From: Apium graveolens
Taxonomy: Eukaryota; Streptophyta; Magnoliopsida; Apiales; Apiaceae
Assembly (NCBI RefSeq): GCF_009905375.1
Contig: NC_133653.1
Span: forward strand, 89,765,004-89,829,003
Direction of reading: 5' to 3'
DNA length: 64,000 nt
This document shows, one piece after another, positions 47,504 to 58,901 of the stretch (positions are counted from its first letter, which is position 1; each line of letters opens with the position of its first letter). The notes under the pieces were generated by a model, which searched no databases, was not told where the DNA came from, and saw only the letters and a program-made list of their open reading frames with translations. A program made the position numbers and the translations under genes.

Positions 47504-50500
47504 ATGGCACCAGTCGTGAAGATTATGTCTCAATCTGGGTTCATCTACGAGAAGAATAATTTCATAGCTCTGGTAGAGAAGAATGAAGCCCACTCAGATT
47601 ATCACAAAATGATGGACTTCATCAAAAACTGTAAACTTAGCTATGCAATGCTGGAAGCCCCAACGATTTTCTGTGAAGTAGTTGAGGAGATTTGGACAAC
47701 TGCTGAGTTCAACTCCATGGATATGACTATCTCCTTCACTCTCAAAGGTAAAAATCACTGTATAAACTGTGATGACTTACAAGCATGTTTTAAATTACCT
47801 GAGAACAATGCCATGACACCACACACTGATAGTGATGTATCCAGCATGTTAGATTCCATAGGTTACTCTCTTAACTCTGCTAATTTAGGGGGTATTAGAC
47901 GAAAAGGCCTTAGGAAAGAATGGAGTTTTCTTGGGGATGCCTTCATAAAGGTTTTCTCTGGGAAAATTAGTAATTTTGATGCCATAACTTCATCTCTTGT
48001 TAACATGTTCTATATGCTTGTTTCTGATAGGTACTTTAACTTTAGCAACTATGTGATGCTAGAATTAGGTACTAGATTAGGTAACAAAGCTAATAGACCT
48101 AATAACATCTATTATGCTAGATTCTTTATGTTATTGGCTAACCATGTTGCTGAAGGTTTAGTCATAATCAATGAGAATAATAAACTCAAGTGCTGGGCAC
48201 AAGAGAAAAGAGTTCTTGCAGACTTGAAGAGAATGGATCTTAACAGCAGTGTGCAATTGGTATATTTACCAATCATGAATGCACCCCAGGTAGGTGAGGT
48301 AATTGCTTCTACAACTCCTACTTCTTCCAACCCCTCTATTTCTTTATCTTCTAGTGTGGCCATGAAATCTGTGTCAATGCCCCAACAGATTTCTACCAAA
48401 GTCACCAAATCCAAACTTTCAAAATCCAAGACAAAGAAAACCACCTCTGTTGTTTCTCAAAAGACAACAGTTGTAACAACAACCATTAACCCTGAGGGAA
48501 GTGATCAGGGTGTGAGTGGTGAGGGGAGGGGTGAACATCAAAGAAACCCCCAGGATAAGGAAGGAGAGTTGAGTGCTTCCCAAGCTAGCCAAGCCCCAGT
48601 TTCTCAAAAAGCTGTGGTGGTTGAAAAGCTCTCTAGCACATCCCTAGTAGCATCCTCCCAAAAGGATGTTACTATTGAAAAGAGTTCCCATCCAGGAACA
48701 CAGAACAAAAGAGGGAGGGACACTAAAGCCAAACACTCACCTACAAAAGCCTTTATTAGAAGAAAGAAGGCTAGAACCCAATCTTCTACACAGGGTGCAC
48801 ACACTGCACAGAAACATCCATCTGTCTCTGTGCCTTCTCAAACTCAGTTTGATGTGACTCCAATAAATGTGGAGTCACAGCCCCATTCTCTCACAATAAC
48901 TACACATCAATCACCAAATGCTTCTTCACCATCTCTGGATGTGGATATGCTATTCCCATCAATTCCTGATTCTCCCTCTTTACAACTCAGGGAGGAGCCC
49001 CACTCAAATACAGGTGATCATCATCTTTTAGATGATTTGTTGGATCACCCGCAAATTCTTTCAGATATAATTGAAGGATCTGTATCAACACATATCAAAT
49101 CAATCTATACAGATTCAACAGTTATATCACTTTCAATTTCATCTTCTTTTCCTTCTTCAATGGATATCACTCATCCGTTGACAAGTGGTTGCTCTTCAAC
49201 GGATAAGCTTAACAGCAGTTATCCGTTGATAACAACAGTTTCAACTTCAACGGATATTCCACATCCGTTGATAGTCTCTACACAAACAACTGAAATGATT
49301 CCAAGTGTAGAAGACATGAATACTGTGCAATCACTTTTAGGATTGAGGGCAGGGAGTGAAAATTTGAGTGAGAGGCTGGGTTGCTCCCAGGCAAAAGGAG
49401 AGATTGAGAGCACAAAAATGCATGCTATTTCTTCCAGCATGGCAAAAGTCAGTGAGTGGAGTACCACCTTAGAAGGTGAAGGTGAGGGAGTGAGATGTGT
49501 GAGCCAGGGGGAGCCCCTGATGCAAGAACATAGAGAAAAAGAGAGAAAAGCAGGTACAGTTGATACAAGGGTGGAACCAGCCATTGCTCATGAGTCAATG
49601 ATTGTGGATGATGCTGAAAAGGAAAGACAATTTCAGCAACATTACAAAGCTGTAATTGATAACATTTCCTTGGATGCTGACACTTTTACTCATCCTGTGA
49701 CAGCCTATCAACTGTTGGCTGCTCAGGGCAATGAGGAGGCAGAGAGGACACTACATCTAGTGCACTCAACAGAATCTCTTCAAAGGGATAAAGCTGCTAT
49801 TAACAGGATGCCTTCTACAGCTGGTGAGCCATCTGAGGAATTTGGAGTAAATTCTGATGATGATGACTCTATTTCTTCTGATGGAAGCATGAACATAGGG
49901 GGAGATGAAGACCCTAGTTCCATTTCTAATCTACCTGAATGGGCCCTGACTAAGGAGCATAGAACAGGTGAATTCAATGTCCACCTGGTCAAACAAATCA
50001 TCACTATTCAACAGGCCATTCAGAACACTTCAAATGCAAATATCAAGGCTATCCTCCAAGCTCACCTGGACTCACTGCATCTCATGAAGTTGCAGAAAGT
50101 AAAGCAAGATATGAGTCTAAATGATCTCAGGAAAGATATTGCTGACTTGAAATCCTTCACTTCAGAAAAATTGGATTCAGTCATGCCCTATGGTACTTTG
50201 CAGGACTTGGTTTCGAGATTGAAAAAGGAATCAGTTACTGAACAAAGGCTGGCCAAGTTGGAAGACAGAGTTCAAGGAATTGAAGATTCTGTGGCCACCC
50301 TTCTTCTCAACCAACAATCTCAAACCAATCTCCTAATGCAGCTGGCAAAAGCACAAGGCTTGACCCCTCTCCTTGATGATAACAAAAAGGGGGAGAATAA
50401 CAGGGAAGGGGAAGGAGAGCCCTCTACAAAGATTCAGATATCTAAAGTGCTAGTTCCTGCCATCACTACCTCTCCAATCATTCAAATCAAGGGAAAATCT

Positions 50501-52009
50501 GATGGAATTGATTTGATTCAGCTAGCAGCAGCTGAAATACAAATGAAAGAACAATGGAGGAGAATTGATGAAAGGTTGCAATTGGTGTTTGGTTCTACAC
50601 AAAACAAATCAACATCTGTGAAATTTAGCACAAAGATTGAACCAATCAACATGGAGCTCATGCCAGTAGGGAGTCTTAAGGATGGAGAAGCTTCTTCCAA
50701 AGAGCTACAAGCTATAATCCTCAAGCCCAATGAAAGATCCAATAAGGACTCAACAAAGAATCCTTTAAAAGAAGTGGACTTTCCTCCTTCAAAAGATGAT
50801 GAGAACAAGATCTTAGGCAGGAGTATTGCCTATCTCAAAAAGTCCATGGATGAGGCTGTAAGGAGAAATAGAGCTATTATCATTAGAGAGGGAAAGAGCA
50901 TATGTGTGATGCAAGGACATCCCAAATTCTCAATAGCTAAGAAAGAAGAAGCCAAGCAATTAAAGGCTGACAAAAGAGCACAAGCAAAGCTTGAAAAACA
51001 GCTAAAGTCAAGCCAAGTTGAAGAAATGAAAGGAATTGAAGTCAGGGGTGAAGAAAAGATTGCTAACTTAGATGAGGTTCTTGGGAGCATATTTGGTGAA
51101 AATATGGAGGAAAGAGAGGAATGGCAGAAGGGAAACAGAAGAAAGGCCAAGGCACACAGAAGGAGTGAAGATAACCCTGAAGATACCAAATCTACATCTA
51201 AACCACTACCTTCCATACCTGAACCTTTTGTTACTGATCCCTCTATAAATATCCATGGTGAACCAATCATTCCAAAAGAGGAACCTATTGATTGGGACAA
51301 CATCACATTGCCTACCTTTCTAACCACTCTTCCACCACCAAAGAAACAGAAAAGAAAACCAAAATCTACACCTCCCACAACCTCTAAGAAATTCACTCAA
51401 AAACAAAAACCTAAACCTAAGTCACCCATTTCTAAAGATGATTATGTTCACATCTGTGACATAAAAGAAATTTCAGACATTGAACTCTATCTGGATGAGC
51501 TGGAGGATGTAAGGGGAATAGCTGCCTACAGACAGTTACCAGAAAGATTAGTGTTCAGATATAAAGGAGCTGGGGAAAGAACATGGCCTCTCCACAGGAT
51601 TCTAAATGAAGGCTACTCTACCTTGATCAGAGTCTTTTCAGCCATCAAAAAGGATTCTGGCTTTACCAGAACAGCCAAGACTGAAATTCTCAACAAGATT
51701 GCCAACATAAGGAAGACTTGGAGGGAACCAAATGCTTTGCCCAGAACCTTACTCATACAAGAAAGGGGAACTAAAATTCACAAATCACCTCATTGGTTGA
51801 TGGAATTTAGAGATGACAGAGGAGTCAGAAGATTTTTCAGACTTGAAGACCAACTCAAGATTGCCAGCAATGAAACTCTCAAGGAAATGCAATCTAAGTT
51901 GGATATCAGTGATGAAGATGAAGCTGAATTCTTCAGAAAACTCCAACTCCAAATTGAGGGAAATGACAAAGGGCTAGGAAAGAAAACCAGGGAACAAAGA
52001 AGAAAATGA
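47504..52009 (+). CDS. Copia C third ORF (1,501 aa, unknown function, intact)
   Basis: This large uninterrupted ORF lies between pol and the 3' LTR. I choose the ATG at 47504 (ACAATGG context) because copia B has the same start and the codons upstream have no ATG. Residues about 1-230 are conserved and resemble the 'putative plant transposon protein' type of domain (VEEIWTTAEFNS ... ISFTLKGKNHCIN). About 270-760 is Ser/Thr-rich and probably disordered, with a five-copy motif cluster encoded at residues 556-590. About 845-950 looks coiled-coil (KLEDRVQGIEDSVATLLLNQ). Basic stretches at about 1147-1170 and 1278-1310 (KKQKRKPK) could be nuclear localisation signals. About 1310-1467 is a second well conserved domain (LYLDELEDVRGIAAYRQLPE ... 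GVRRFFRLEDQL). There is no signal peptide or membrane segment, so an envelope role is unlikely. Function unknown. Confidence 0.9.
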   Translation: MAPVVKIMSQSGFIYEKNNFIALVEKNEAHSDYHKMMDFIKNCKLSYAMLEAPTIFCEVVEEIWTTAEFNSMDMTISFTLKGKNHCINCDDLQACFKLPENNAMTPHTDSDVSSMLDSIGYSLNSANLGGIRRKGLRKEWSFLGDAFIKVFSGKISNFDAITSSLVNMFYMLVSDRYFNFSNYVMLELGTRLGNKANRPNNIYYARFFMLLANHVAEGLVIINENNKLKCWAQEKRVLADLKRMDLNSSVQLVYLPIMNAPQVGEVIASTTPTSSNPSISLSSSVAMKSVSMPQQISTKVTKSKLSKSKTKKTTSVVSQKTTVVTTTINPEGSDQGVSGEGRGEHQRNPQDKEGELSASQASQAPVSQKAVVVEKLSSTSLVASSQKDVTIEKSSHPGTQNKRGRDTKAKHSPTKAFIRRKKARTQSSTQGAHTAQKHPSVSVPSQTQFDVTPINVESQPHSLTITTHQSPNASSPSLDVDMLFPSIPDSPSLQLREEPHSNTGDHHLLDDLLDHPQILSDIIEGSVSTHIKSIYTDSTVISLSISSSFPSSMDITHPLTSGCSSTDKLNSSYPLITTVSTSTDIPHPLIVSTQTTEMIPSVEDMNTVQSLLGLRAGSENLSERLGCSQAKGEIESTKMHAISSSMAKVSEWSTTLEGEGEGVRCVSQGEPLMQEHREKERKAGTVDTRVEPAIAHESMIVDDAEKERQFQQHYKAVIDNISLDADTFTHPVTAYQLLAAQGNEEAERTLHLVHSTESLQRDKAAINRMPSTAGEPSEEFGVNSDDDDSISSDGSMNIGGDEDPSSISNLPEWALTKEHRTGEFNVHLVKQIITIQQAIQNTSNANIKAILQAHLDSLHLMKLQKVKQDMSLNDLRKDIADLKSFTSEKLDSVMPYGTLQDLVSRLKKESVTEQRLAKLEDRVQGIEDSVATLLLNQQSQTNLLMQLAKAQGLTPLLDDNKKGENNREGEGEPSTKIQISKVLVPAITTSPIIQIKGKSDGIDLIQLAAAEIQMKEQWRRIDERLQLVFGSTQNKSTSVKFSTKIEPINMELMPVGSLKDGEASSKELQAIILKPNERSNKDSTKNPLKEVDFPPSKDDENKILGRSIAYLKKSMDEAVRRNRAIIIREGKSICVMQGHPKFSIAKKEEAKQLKADKRAQAKLEKQLKSSQVEEMKGIEVRGEEKIANLDEVLGSIFGENMEEREEWQKGNRRKAKAHRRSEDNPEDTKSTSKPLPSIPEPFVTDPSINIHGEPIIPKEEPIDWDNITLPTFLTTLPPPKKQKRKPKSTPPTTSKKFTQKQKPKPKSPISKDDYVHICDIKEISDIELYLDELEDVRGIAAYRQLPERLVFRYKGAGERTWPLHRILNEGYSTLIRVFSAIKKDSGFTRTAKTEILNKIANIRKTWREPNALPRTLLIQERGTKIHKSPHWLMEFRDDRGVRRFFRLEDQLKIASNETLKEMQSKLDISDEDEAEFFRKLQLQIEGNDKGLGKKTREQRRK

Positions 52010-52201
52010 TGTTTTGCTCAGGCTAGAGGAGCACCCTTGGAAATACTGTAAATCTTCAATTACCTCCTAGTACATACACTTTTGCAGCACTTTTTATATT
52101 TCTACTTAGTTTCAATTCAAATATTTGTTAAGTGTTTTGTTATCATCAAGTTAACTCTGAATTTATGCCTACAGTTCTTATAGACATAAATAGGGGGAGA
52201 T
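52010..52201 (+). other. Copia C 3' untranslated region and polypurine tract
   Basis: No ORF. It ends in AGGGGGAGAT (52192-52201), directly before the 3' LTR, the plus-strand primer. The region aligns with 18155-18343 of copia B (both have a CTCAGGCTAGAGGAGCACC run and a TATCATCAAGT run). Confidence 0.85.
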
Positions 52202-53363
52202 TGTTAGGAATATATGTGCATTAGTTTGATGATATGTTTAACAAAACACTTAAGTAGAAATTTAGTGTCTGTAGCCTCAACGGATAAGACCACTTTGGCT
52301 ATCCGTTGATGGTGTAGCTTTACTTAGAAATAAGTCTAGTATTGTAGCATATTTCAGTCTCTGTATTTAAAATTGTAATTCTTAGAAGTTGAGAGAAACT
52401 ATGAGTCATGTTGACTACTAGATGATATGCAGATAGGAAGGCCAATTGTAAATATTTCATGCCTTGTAATTTTGTATAAATGAAGTGGTATCAACGGATG
52501 ACTTAAAAGACCTTCAACGGATGAGAAGCTAAGCTTCAACGGATGTCTCTAAAGCTTCAACGGATAACATCCTTCAACGGATGAGAGCATCAACGGATGA
52601 AAGCTTCAACGGATAACATCCTTCAACGGATGAGAGCATCAACGGATGAAAGCTTCAACGGATAACATCCTTCAACGGATGAGAGCATCAACGGATGAAA
52701 GCTTCAACGGATAACATCCTTCAACGGATGAAGTCATCAACGGATGAAAGCTTCAACGGATGTTCTGCTAATCAGCCGTTGATAAGTGGTAGTTGTACCT
52801 ACAAGCAGAGGCACGTGGGTTGACAGAGAAAACTGAGATGTGGTAGCCGAATTTCAGGATCAACAGAAAAAGCAGCCGTTCTTCTTTTGTACAAAGTTGC
52901 AATAGTCAACAAAGTACTTGAGTGAACAGGAAAAGAAGCAAGTGAAGAACTTATTTTACTATTGTAATTTTATATTGTTTTTCACTTGTACACTTGGTAA
53001 TATATATGAACCAAGAAGAAGCTAGTAATTAGAGAGATTTTTCCAGAGCTGTTAAGAAATATCTTGAGAGAAAATTCATCTAGTTTGTACTAGGATGCAG
53101 CTGTGATCAACATTGTTGAACACAGATTTTCTAATATACCATCTCTGGTGGAACAACAAATCCACCAGAAAAGTTTTTAAGGTCTGTTGTGTTCTTTACA
53201 TTTGTGCTTGAATATATATCTGTCTGTATTAGCTTAAAGCAATTCACACACTTGTTCTTCTTGAACACACAACTTTATAAACTGCTCAAAACTTGAAAAA
53301 GTTTTGAGATTTACATTCAACCCCCCTTCTGTAAATCTCATTGTTAGTCTTCTAGGAATAACA
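52202..53363 (+). mobile_element. 3' LTR of copia C (1,162 bp)
   Basis: Same ends and length as the 5' LTR and no difference found by eye. It carries the same 18 motif copies and the 49-bp tandem block (about 52574-52761). It is followed by the CAGAA target duplication at 53364-53368 and then by the rest of the gypsy E 3' LTR. Confidence 0.96.
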
Positions 53364-53368
53364 CAGAA
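53364..53368. repeat. Target duplication CAGAA, right copy, of copia C
   Basis: Matches 40001-40005 exactly and marks the right edge of copia C. Confidence 0.93.
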
Positions 53369-56300
53369 TAAATAGGATTTAAATTCAAGGATTTTAAGAG
53401 AGGATCATAAAAAGGAATATAAAATATTGAGAAAGGTTTAGGGGAACCCAAGTGATAAGATCTCGGATAAGATCCCGGATATGATCCCTCAAACGATAAA
53501 CGAGAACGAAAGTTAAGTGAACCGTATAACAGATAAGCGGTCATTAGCCAAGTAATTAGGGGTTAATCAAAGAGGTTAGTGGATGATGATGTCATCACAC
53601 CAACAAGAAGAAGACAAGTGTAACAAGATGACCTAAGCTTGATGACCTAAGCATGACAAGTAGGAAGGATTGGTTGGTTGATTGTGAGCCACACATTTTT
53701 CACCATGGTAAAAATTTAATTTATTTTCAAGACAAAAGGAAGCAACCAACCAACAAATATCATAACACAAATACAAATTGAAAGTTGACTTTCCCATTTC
53801 AAGAAGAAAGCTCTCGGCTAAAACAAACCCAGCAACTTCAAACTGCCATATCTCCTTCAATGCTCACTCAAATGTTGTGCTCTATAGCTCGTTGGAAAGC
53901 TATTGAGATGGCCAACAACTCTTGTTCACAAGTCTTGTCCAAATAATCATGGTAAGACCCTCATTTTTACAGTTCTTTCAATCGGACTTTTAGAAACTTT
54001 AAAGCCTAACTTTGTGTTCTTGATTTCTTTGGAAAGATCAAGCTTGTAGGAGGCTCCATAAGTCTTCCTAGTAACTTTCCACCCTCCAAGAAAGGTATAA
54101 ATCTTCACACCCTTTAGTAATAAGTTTGAATGTTGAAGTTTGGAGATGGTTTGGAGGGATGAGTAGTAATTTGAATGATAAGCATGATTCGAGCTTAATT
54201 GTTAAGTAGTTTAGTTGAATTTGGAGATGTTATAATATATGATTGGATTGAGATCCTTGAGCTTATTATGACTGAAATCAGTAGCATTGATGTGTATCTT
54301 GAGTTGTTGTTGATTGGTAGTTGGATTGATATGATTTGGAATGGTAAAAATTTGGGAAATCGCGTAAACATAGCCGTCGTAATGTCCGATTTACTTTAGA
54401 CTGTTTTTGCTCTTAACATCAGGACCCGAGAACTCCCTGTTAGGTTTTGACCATTGCCATGATTAGATAGTTCATGTTACGAGCTTCGTTTTGATATGTG
54501 GTTCGTTTGAATCCGATGTACGGTTTAGGAGAAACGACCGTTTTAAATAACGGCATTTTGCGACCGAACCATTACCCCTCTCCTTACTTTGAAACCTTGG
54601 TTAAGGACCTTAAATGACTAATTGGGGTATGAAACATTTATGTAAAGTGGATTAGGCAGTTGGTAAGGTACTCGTGAAATAATCTCCTTAAAAACCTTAA
54701 TGGTTAATTTATTAAAAATGGTGGAGACGAGGGTACTCGAGCGACTTAAGAGAATCAGTAAGCGCAAAGCGAGCGTTAGAGTCTAATTTGGTTAAAGTAT
54801 AGATTTACAAGTGACTTTGGTTTAATTCCAACTTATATGTTGTTTATAGGTTACCAGACTCGCCCCAAGCCATTTATAAGCCCCAGTCGCTCAGGCAAGT
54901 TTTCTACCCGTATAACTGTTGTTGTGATGTATATGTGTATATGCACGATCTTGTGATAAATGCATATTTGTTATTAGCAAATTCTTGCGATATATTGTAG
55001 CATGTAATATGGTATATATGCATGCCTGTTTCGTATTCTTGATTTATATATCTGTTGGTTCAAATGCTTATTAGTTGCATAATACCTATGCTAGAGATAA
55101 GCAGTAGTGGCGTATACCCTTAGTATAGGGGACCCAAAGGCGAACATTTTCTAAACCGGGAGTCGATGCTCCCGAGTATATTATATATATATATATATTT
55201 ATATATATATGGATATAGTTTTCAAAACTATTGATCGAATAAGGGTTATTCGATAACTTTATTTTATTTAATGAATATTATTTGAATATTCATTCGAGGA
55301 CTTATGACTCTGTTTATTCTATTTAATGATTATTAATTGGATATTCATTTGAGGATGTATGACTCCGTTTATTTTATTTAATGAATATTATTTATAATAT
55401 TCATTCGAGGTATTATGACTCCGCTTATTATTTAATAATATTCTTTATTTTATTAAAGAATAATGTTTCGATAATTAAACTTATTTTCGATTATTCAAAT
55501 AAAGATCGTACTTTCGTATAAGTATATCTTTGGTTAATTATTATTTATTTCAAGTATAAGTTTTAAAACTTCTATTTCGATTATTTTTATAAAGATTATT
55601 CTTTATGGGAATATTATTTAAATAATAATATTCAGATATTTTCTAATATATTGGGACTGATTTATTTTATTAAATCAGCATTACTCCAAACATTCTTAAA
55701 AATGTTTTCGAGTCTTCAAAATTATTTTTAAAAGTTAGGGCGGATCCCAAAACTCATTTTCAAATTTAAGATCTTCCTTTCGAAGGGGATTTAAATACTC
55801 GCTCAAAACCTGGGGGATCCGGCTCTGTGGTGTATTTTACATTCACAACGTGGTTGCTGTTTTGAGAAAACAATTTGATTACTTGCCCAACGTTCGGGAA
55901 GTAAGCCCATCTAATTGTGTCGGCATAAGCGACAGGCCGGGGTACGATCTATCAAGGTGTAAGTGGCTGGGTGGCAGTCCATCAACGTGTAAGAGGCCGG
56001 GTGGCGGTCCAGCACAAGGTCCTTATGTGGCCAGGGTGATGACCGGTGGGGGATTCATCCATCTACTAGTAGAAAAGGTTACTTATTGGTATCTTTGCCT
56101 GATCAGCAAGATATCAGGTTTATGCCAAGGTTTTCTCCTTTCCAAATTCATTGGATATTGCAACTCTGTTTATAATTTTCATAACAGAGGTTTTCAAGGA
56201 GTGTATTAAATGTATATATATAGGTGTGTATATATATATCAGGACTTAATGAAGTATCTCGTAACTTCATTATTTATAATGATATTTCAAAAATTGAATC

Positions 56301-57192
56301 TATTCAAGTCTTATCTTGTAGTCTCATCAGTGTGATGAACTTTTGAAACTAATTATAACTTGAACGGTGGTAGTTCAAGTAGTATTCGGAAAAGATATAA
56401 GTATATTGGAGTATCTTGTAACTTCATCTTTTAAACTTATATCTAGTTAATGATTATCTTATGCATGACAAAGATTTTCAGAAAAACGTTGAGACAAGGT
56501 TGGATATATGAGATCACCTTGCAACGATATTTTTATACAGTTATAAACTGGAACTCTGTGTATATTATACATGTCAGAGGATTTCAAAGATTGTGAAAAG
56601 TATATATGTACATATACTGAATATTTTGCGACTTGGTCGCGTTAAGATATCAGCTTGGTTAATTTCTTCTTGACCAAGACTTTCATGAGTACTATGAGAA
56701 TGCTCATATATTGTAAATCATTATACATATTATTTTGGTGGGCTTCTTGCTCACCCTTGCTTTCTTCTTTCATCACACGACATCAGATAGACAAGATGAA
56801 CAGGACCAAGCTTCCAATTCACAAGCGGTTAGAAAATGTTCTGCCATTTTCTGGAAGCGTTGATGCCGCCGTAGCTGAGGTAGGAGCTACCAATAAGCTA
56901 GGTTTTCAACTATTGATGAACCAGATTTATGTATATTTATGACTTGTAATAATGGCAAAGAAATGTAAATTTATTCAGAAACCCTTTTAAGGTGTATTGG
57001 CATATAATTGTGGAATAAAACGACTTGTGATTATTTTTGGATATTCATCTCTGAGACTATAACTTGTGGTGTGTGTGTTTATGGTGGGGTCACAGTACAG
57101 AATAGTTAATTATTTATTAAGATTGGGTGTTATTAAAGGAAATGGAACTCGTGACAACCCGGATCCCCGACCCCGGATTTGGGGGTGTTACA
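53369..57192 (+). mobile_element. 3' LTR of gypsy E, second part
   Basis: It continues the gypsy E LTR after copia C and ends GGGTGTTACA at 57192. With 39758-40005 it gives an LTR of about 4.07 kb, compared with 4.04 kb for the 5' copy. It contains a TA run near 55180 and the 55-bp repeats near 55290-55430. The ORF-like stretches inside are LTR sequence repeated elsewhere, not genes. Confidence 0.92.
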
Positions 57193-57197
57193 ATATA
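57193..57197. repeat. Target duplication ATATA, right copy, of gypsy E
   Basis: Matches 30150-30154 and marks the right edge of gypsy E inside E0. Confidence 0.9.
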
Positions 57198-58901
57198 GCT
57201 ATCCTATGAATCTAAGCTTCCATTTCCTTCACAATCTCTTCCAATAATTCATGGAAGAAGAGGGTGAATAGTGTTTTCAAGAACTTGAAATTTTGGTCTT
57301 GTGTTTTTCTTTAGATAAAGCTTTAGTAAGGATTTCCAAGGGTTGTTTCAAGCTCCTTAGTTGCTTTTACTCACCAAGGAAGGTATAATCTTATACCCTA
57401 GCCCTACTTTTGTATATTTAGAGTTTTTATAATTGATATGGTTCATGAGAAGTATGATTCTTGTATATTTAGAGTTTGGATGGATTTGTAATGTGTTTGA
57501 GTTGTAAATATTGGATTATTGGTTAATGAACTTAAGTGTAGCTTTAGTTCATGTTTAGGGGTAGTATAAATTGGAAAATCTTGAGATTTTGGGACTGTTG
57601 TAATGAAGTATGGATGGAGTTTGGTTGTAATGTTGATTGTGGGTTGATTGTAGATTGATTTGGAGTGGTATAAATTTGGTAATCGCGTAAACATAGCCGT
57701 CGTAATGCCCGATTTACCTTAGACTGCTTTTATTCTTAACATCAGAACCCGTGAACTCACTGTTAGGTTTTTACTATTTCCATGATTAGATAGTTCATGT
57801 TACGAGCTTCGTTTTGATATGTGGTTCGCTTGAATCCGATGTACGGTTTAGGAGAAACGACCGTTTTAAGTAACAGCATTTCGCGAACGAACCATTACCC
57901 CTCGCCTTACTTTGAAACCTTGGTTAAGGTCCTTAAATGACTAATTGGAGATGAAACAATTATGTAAAGTGGATTAGGCAGTTGGTAGGGTACTCGCAAA
58001 AGAATCGCCTTAAAATTCTTAATGGTTAATTTATTAAAAATGGTGGAGCCGAGGGTACTCGAGCGACTTAAGTGAATCGTTAAGCGCAAAAGTGAACGTT
58101 AGGGTCTAATTGGTTAAAGTATAGATTCTTAAGCGACTTTGGTTTAATTCCAACTTATATGTTGTTTATAGGTTACCAGACTCGTTTTAAGCCTTTTACC
58201 ACCCCTAGTCGCTCATGCAAGTTTTCTACCCGTTATACTGTTGTTGTGATGTAAATATATGTATATGCATTATCTTGTGATAAGTGCATGATTGTTATTA
58301 GAAAATTTTGCGATATATTGAAGCATGCTGATATGGTATATATGCATGTCTGTTTCATAATCTTGATATCTAATTGTTGATTCAAATGCTTATAAGTTGT
58401 ATAATACCTATACTAGAGATAAGCAGTAGTTGCGTATACCCTTAGTATAGGGGACCCAAAGGTGAACATTTTCTAAACCGGGAGTCGATGTTCCCGAGTA
58501 TAATATATATATATTAATATATATATATATATATTGATACAGTTTTCAAAACTATTAATCGAATAAGGTTTATTCGATAACTTTATTTTATTTAATGAAT
58601 ATTATTTTGAATATTCATTCGAGGACTTATGACTCCACTTATTTTATTTAATGAATATTATTTTGAATATTAATTTGAGGACTTATGACTCCGCTTATTT
58701 TATTAAATAATATTCTTTATTTTATTAAAGAATAATATTTCGATAATCAAACTTATTTTCGATTATTCAAATAAAGATCGTACTTTCGTATAAGTATATC
58801 TTTTGTTATTTATTATTCATTTCAAGTATGAGTTTTTAAAACTTCTACTTCAATTATTTTTATAAAGATTATCATTTATGGGAATATTATTTAAATAATA
58901 A
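57198..58901 (+). mobile_element. E0 gypsy LTR, right part
   Basis: It continues E0 from 30154 (GCTATCCTATGAATCTAAGC), matching the gypsy1 LTR type read on its own strand. It includes the conserved CGCGTAAACATAGCCGTCGT region near 57684, a TA run at about 58498-58545 and two AT-rich repeat units near 58600-58700. It is cut at 58902 by copia D before the LTR end is reached. No gene. Confidence 0.85.

Noticed and set aside
50830..51396. 188-codon open reading on the minus strand inside the copia C third ORF
   Set aside because: It is antisense to a conserved, intact ORF, has a hydrophobic, low-complexity composition expected from reversed Lys/Ser-rich codons, and has no conserved counterpart in copia B.
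47504..52009. Envelope glycoprotein function for the third ORF
   Set aside because: I see no signal peptide, membrane segment or Cys-rich ectodomain; composition is hydrophilic with nuclear-signal-like basic runs. Position alone is not enough.
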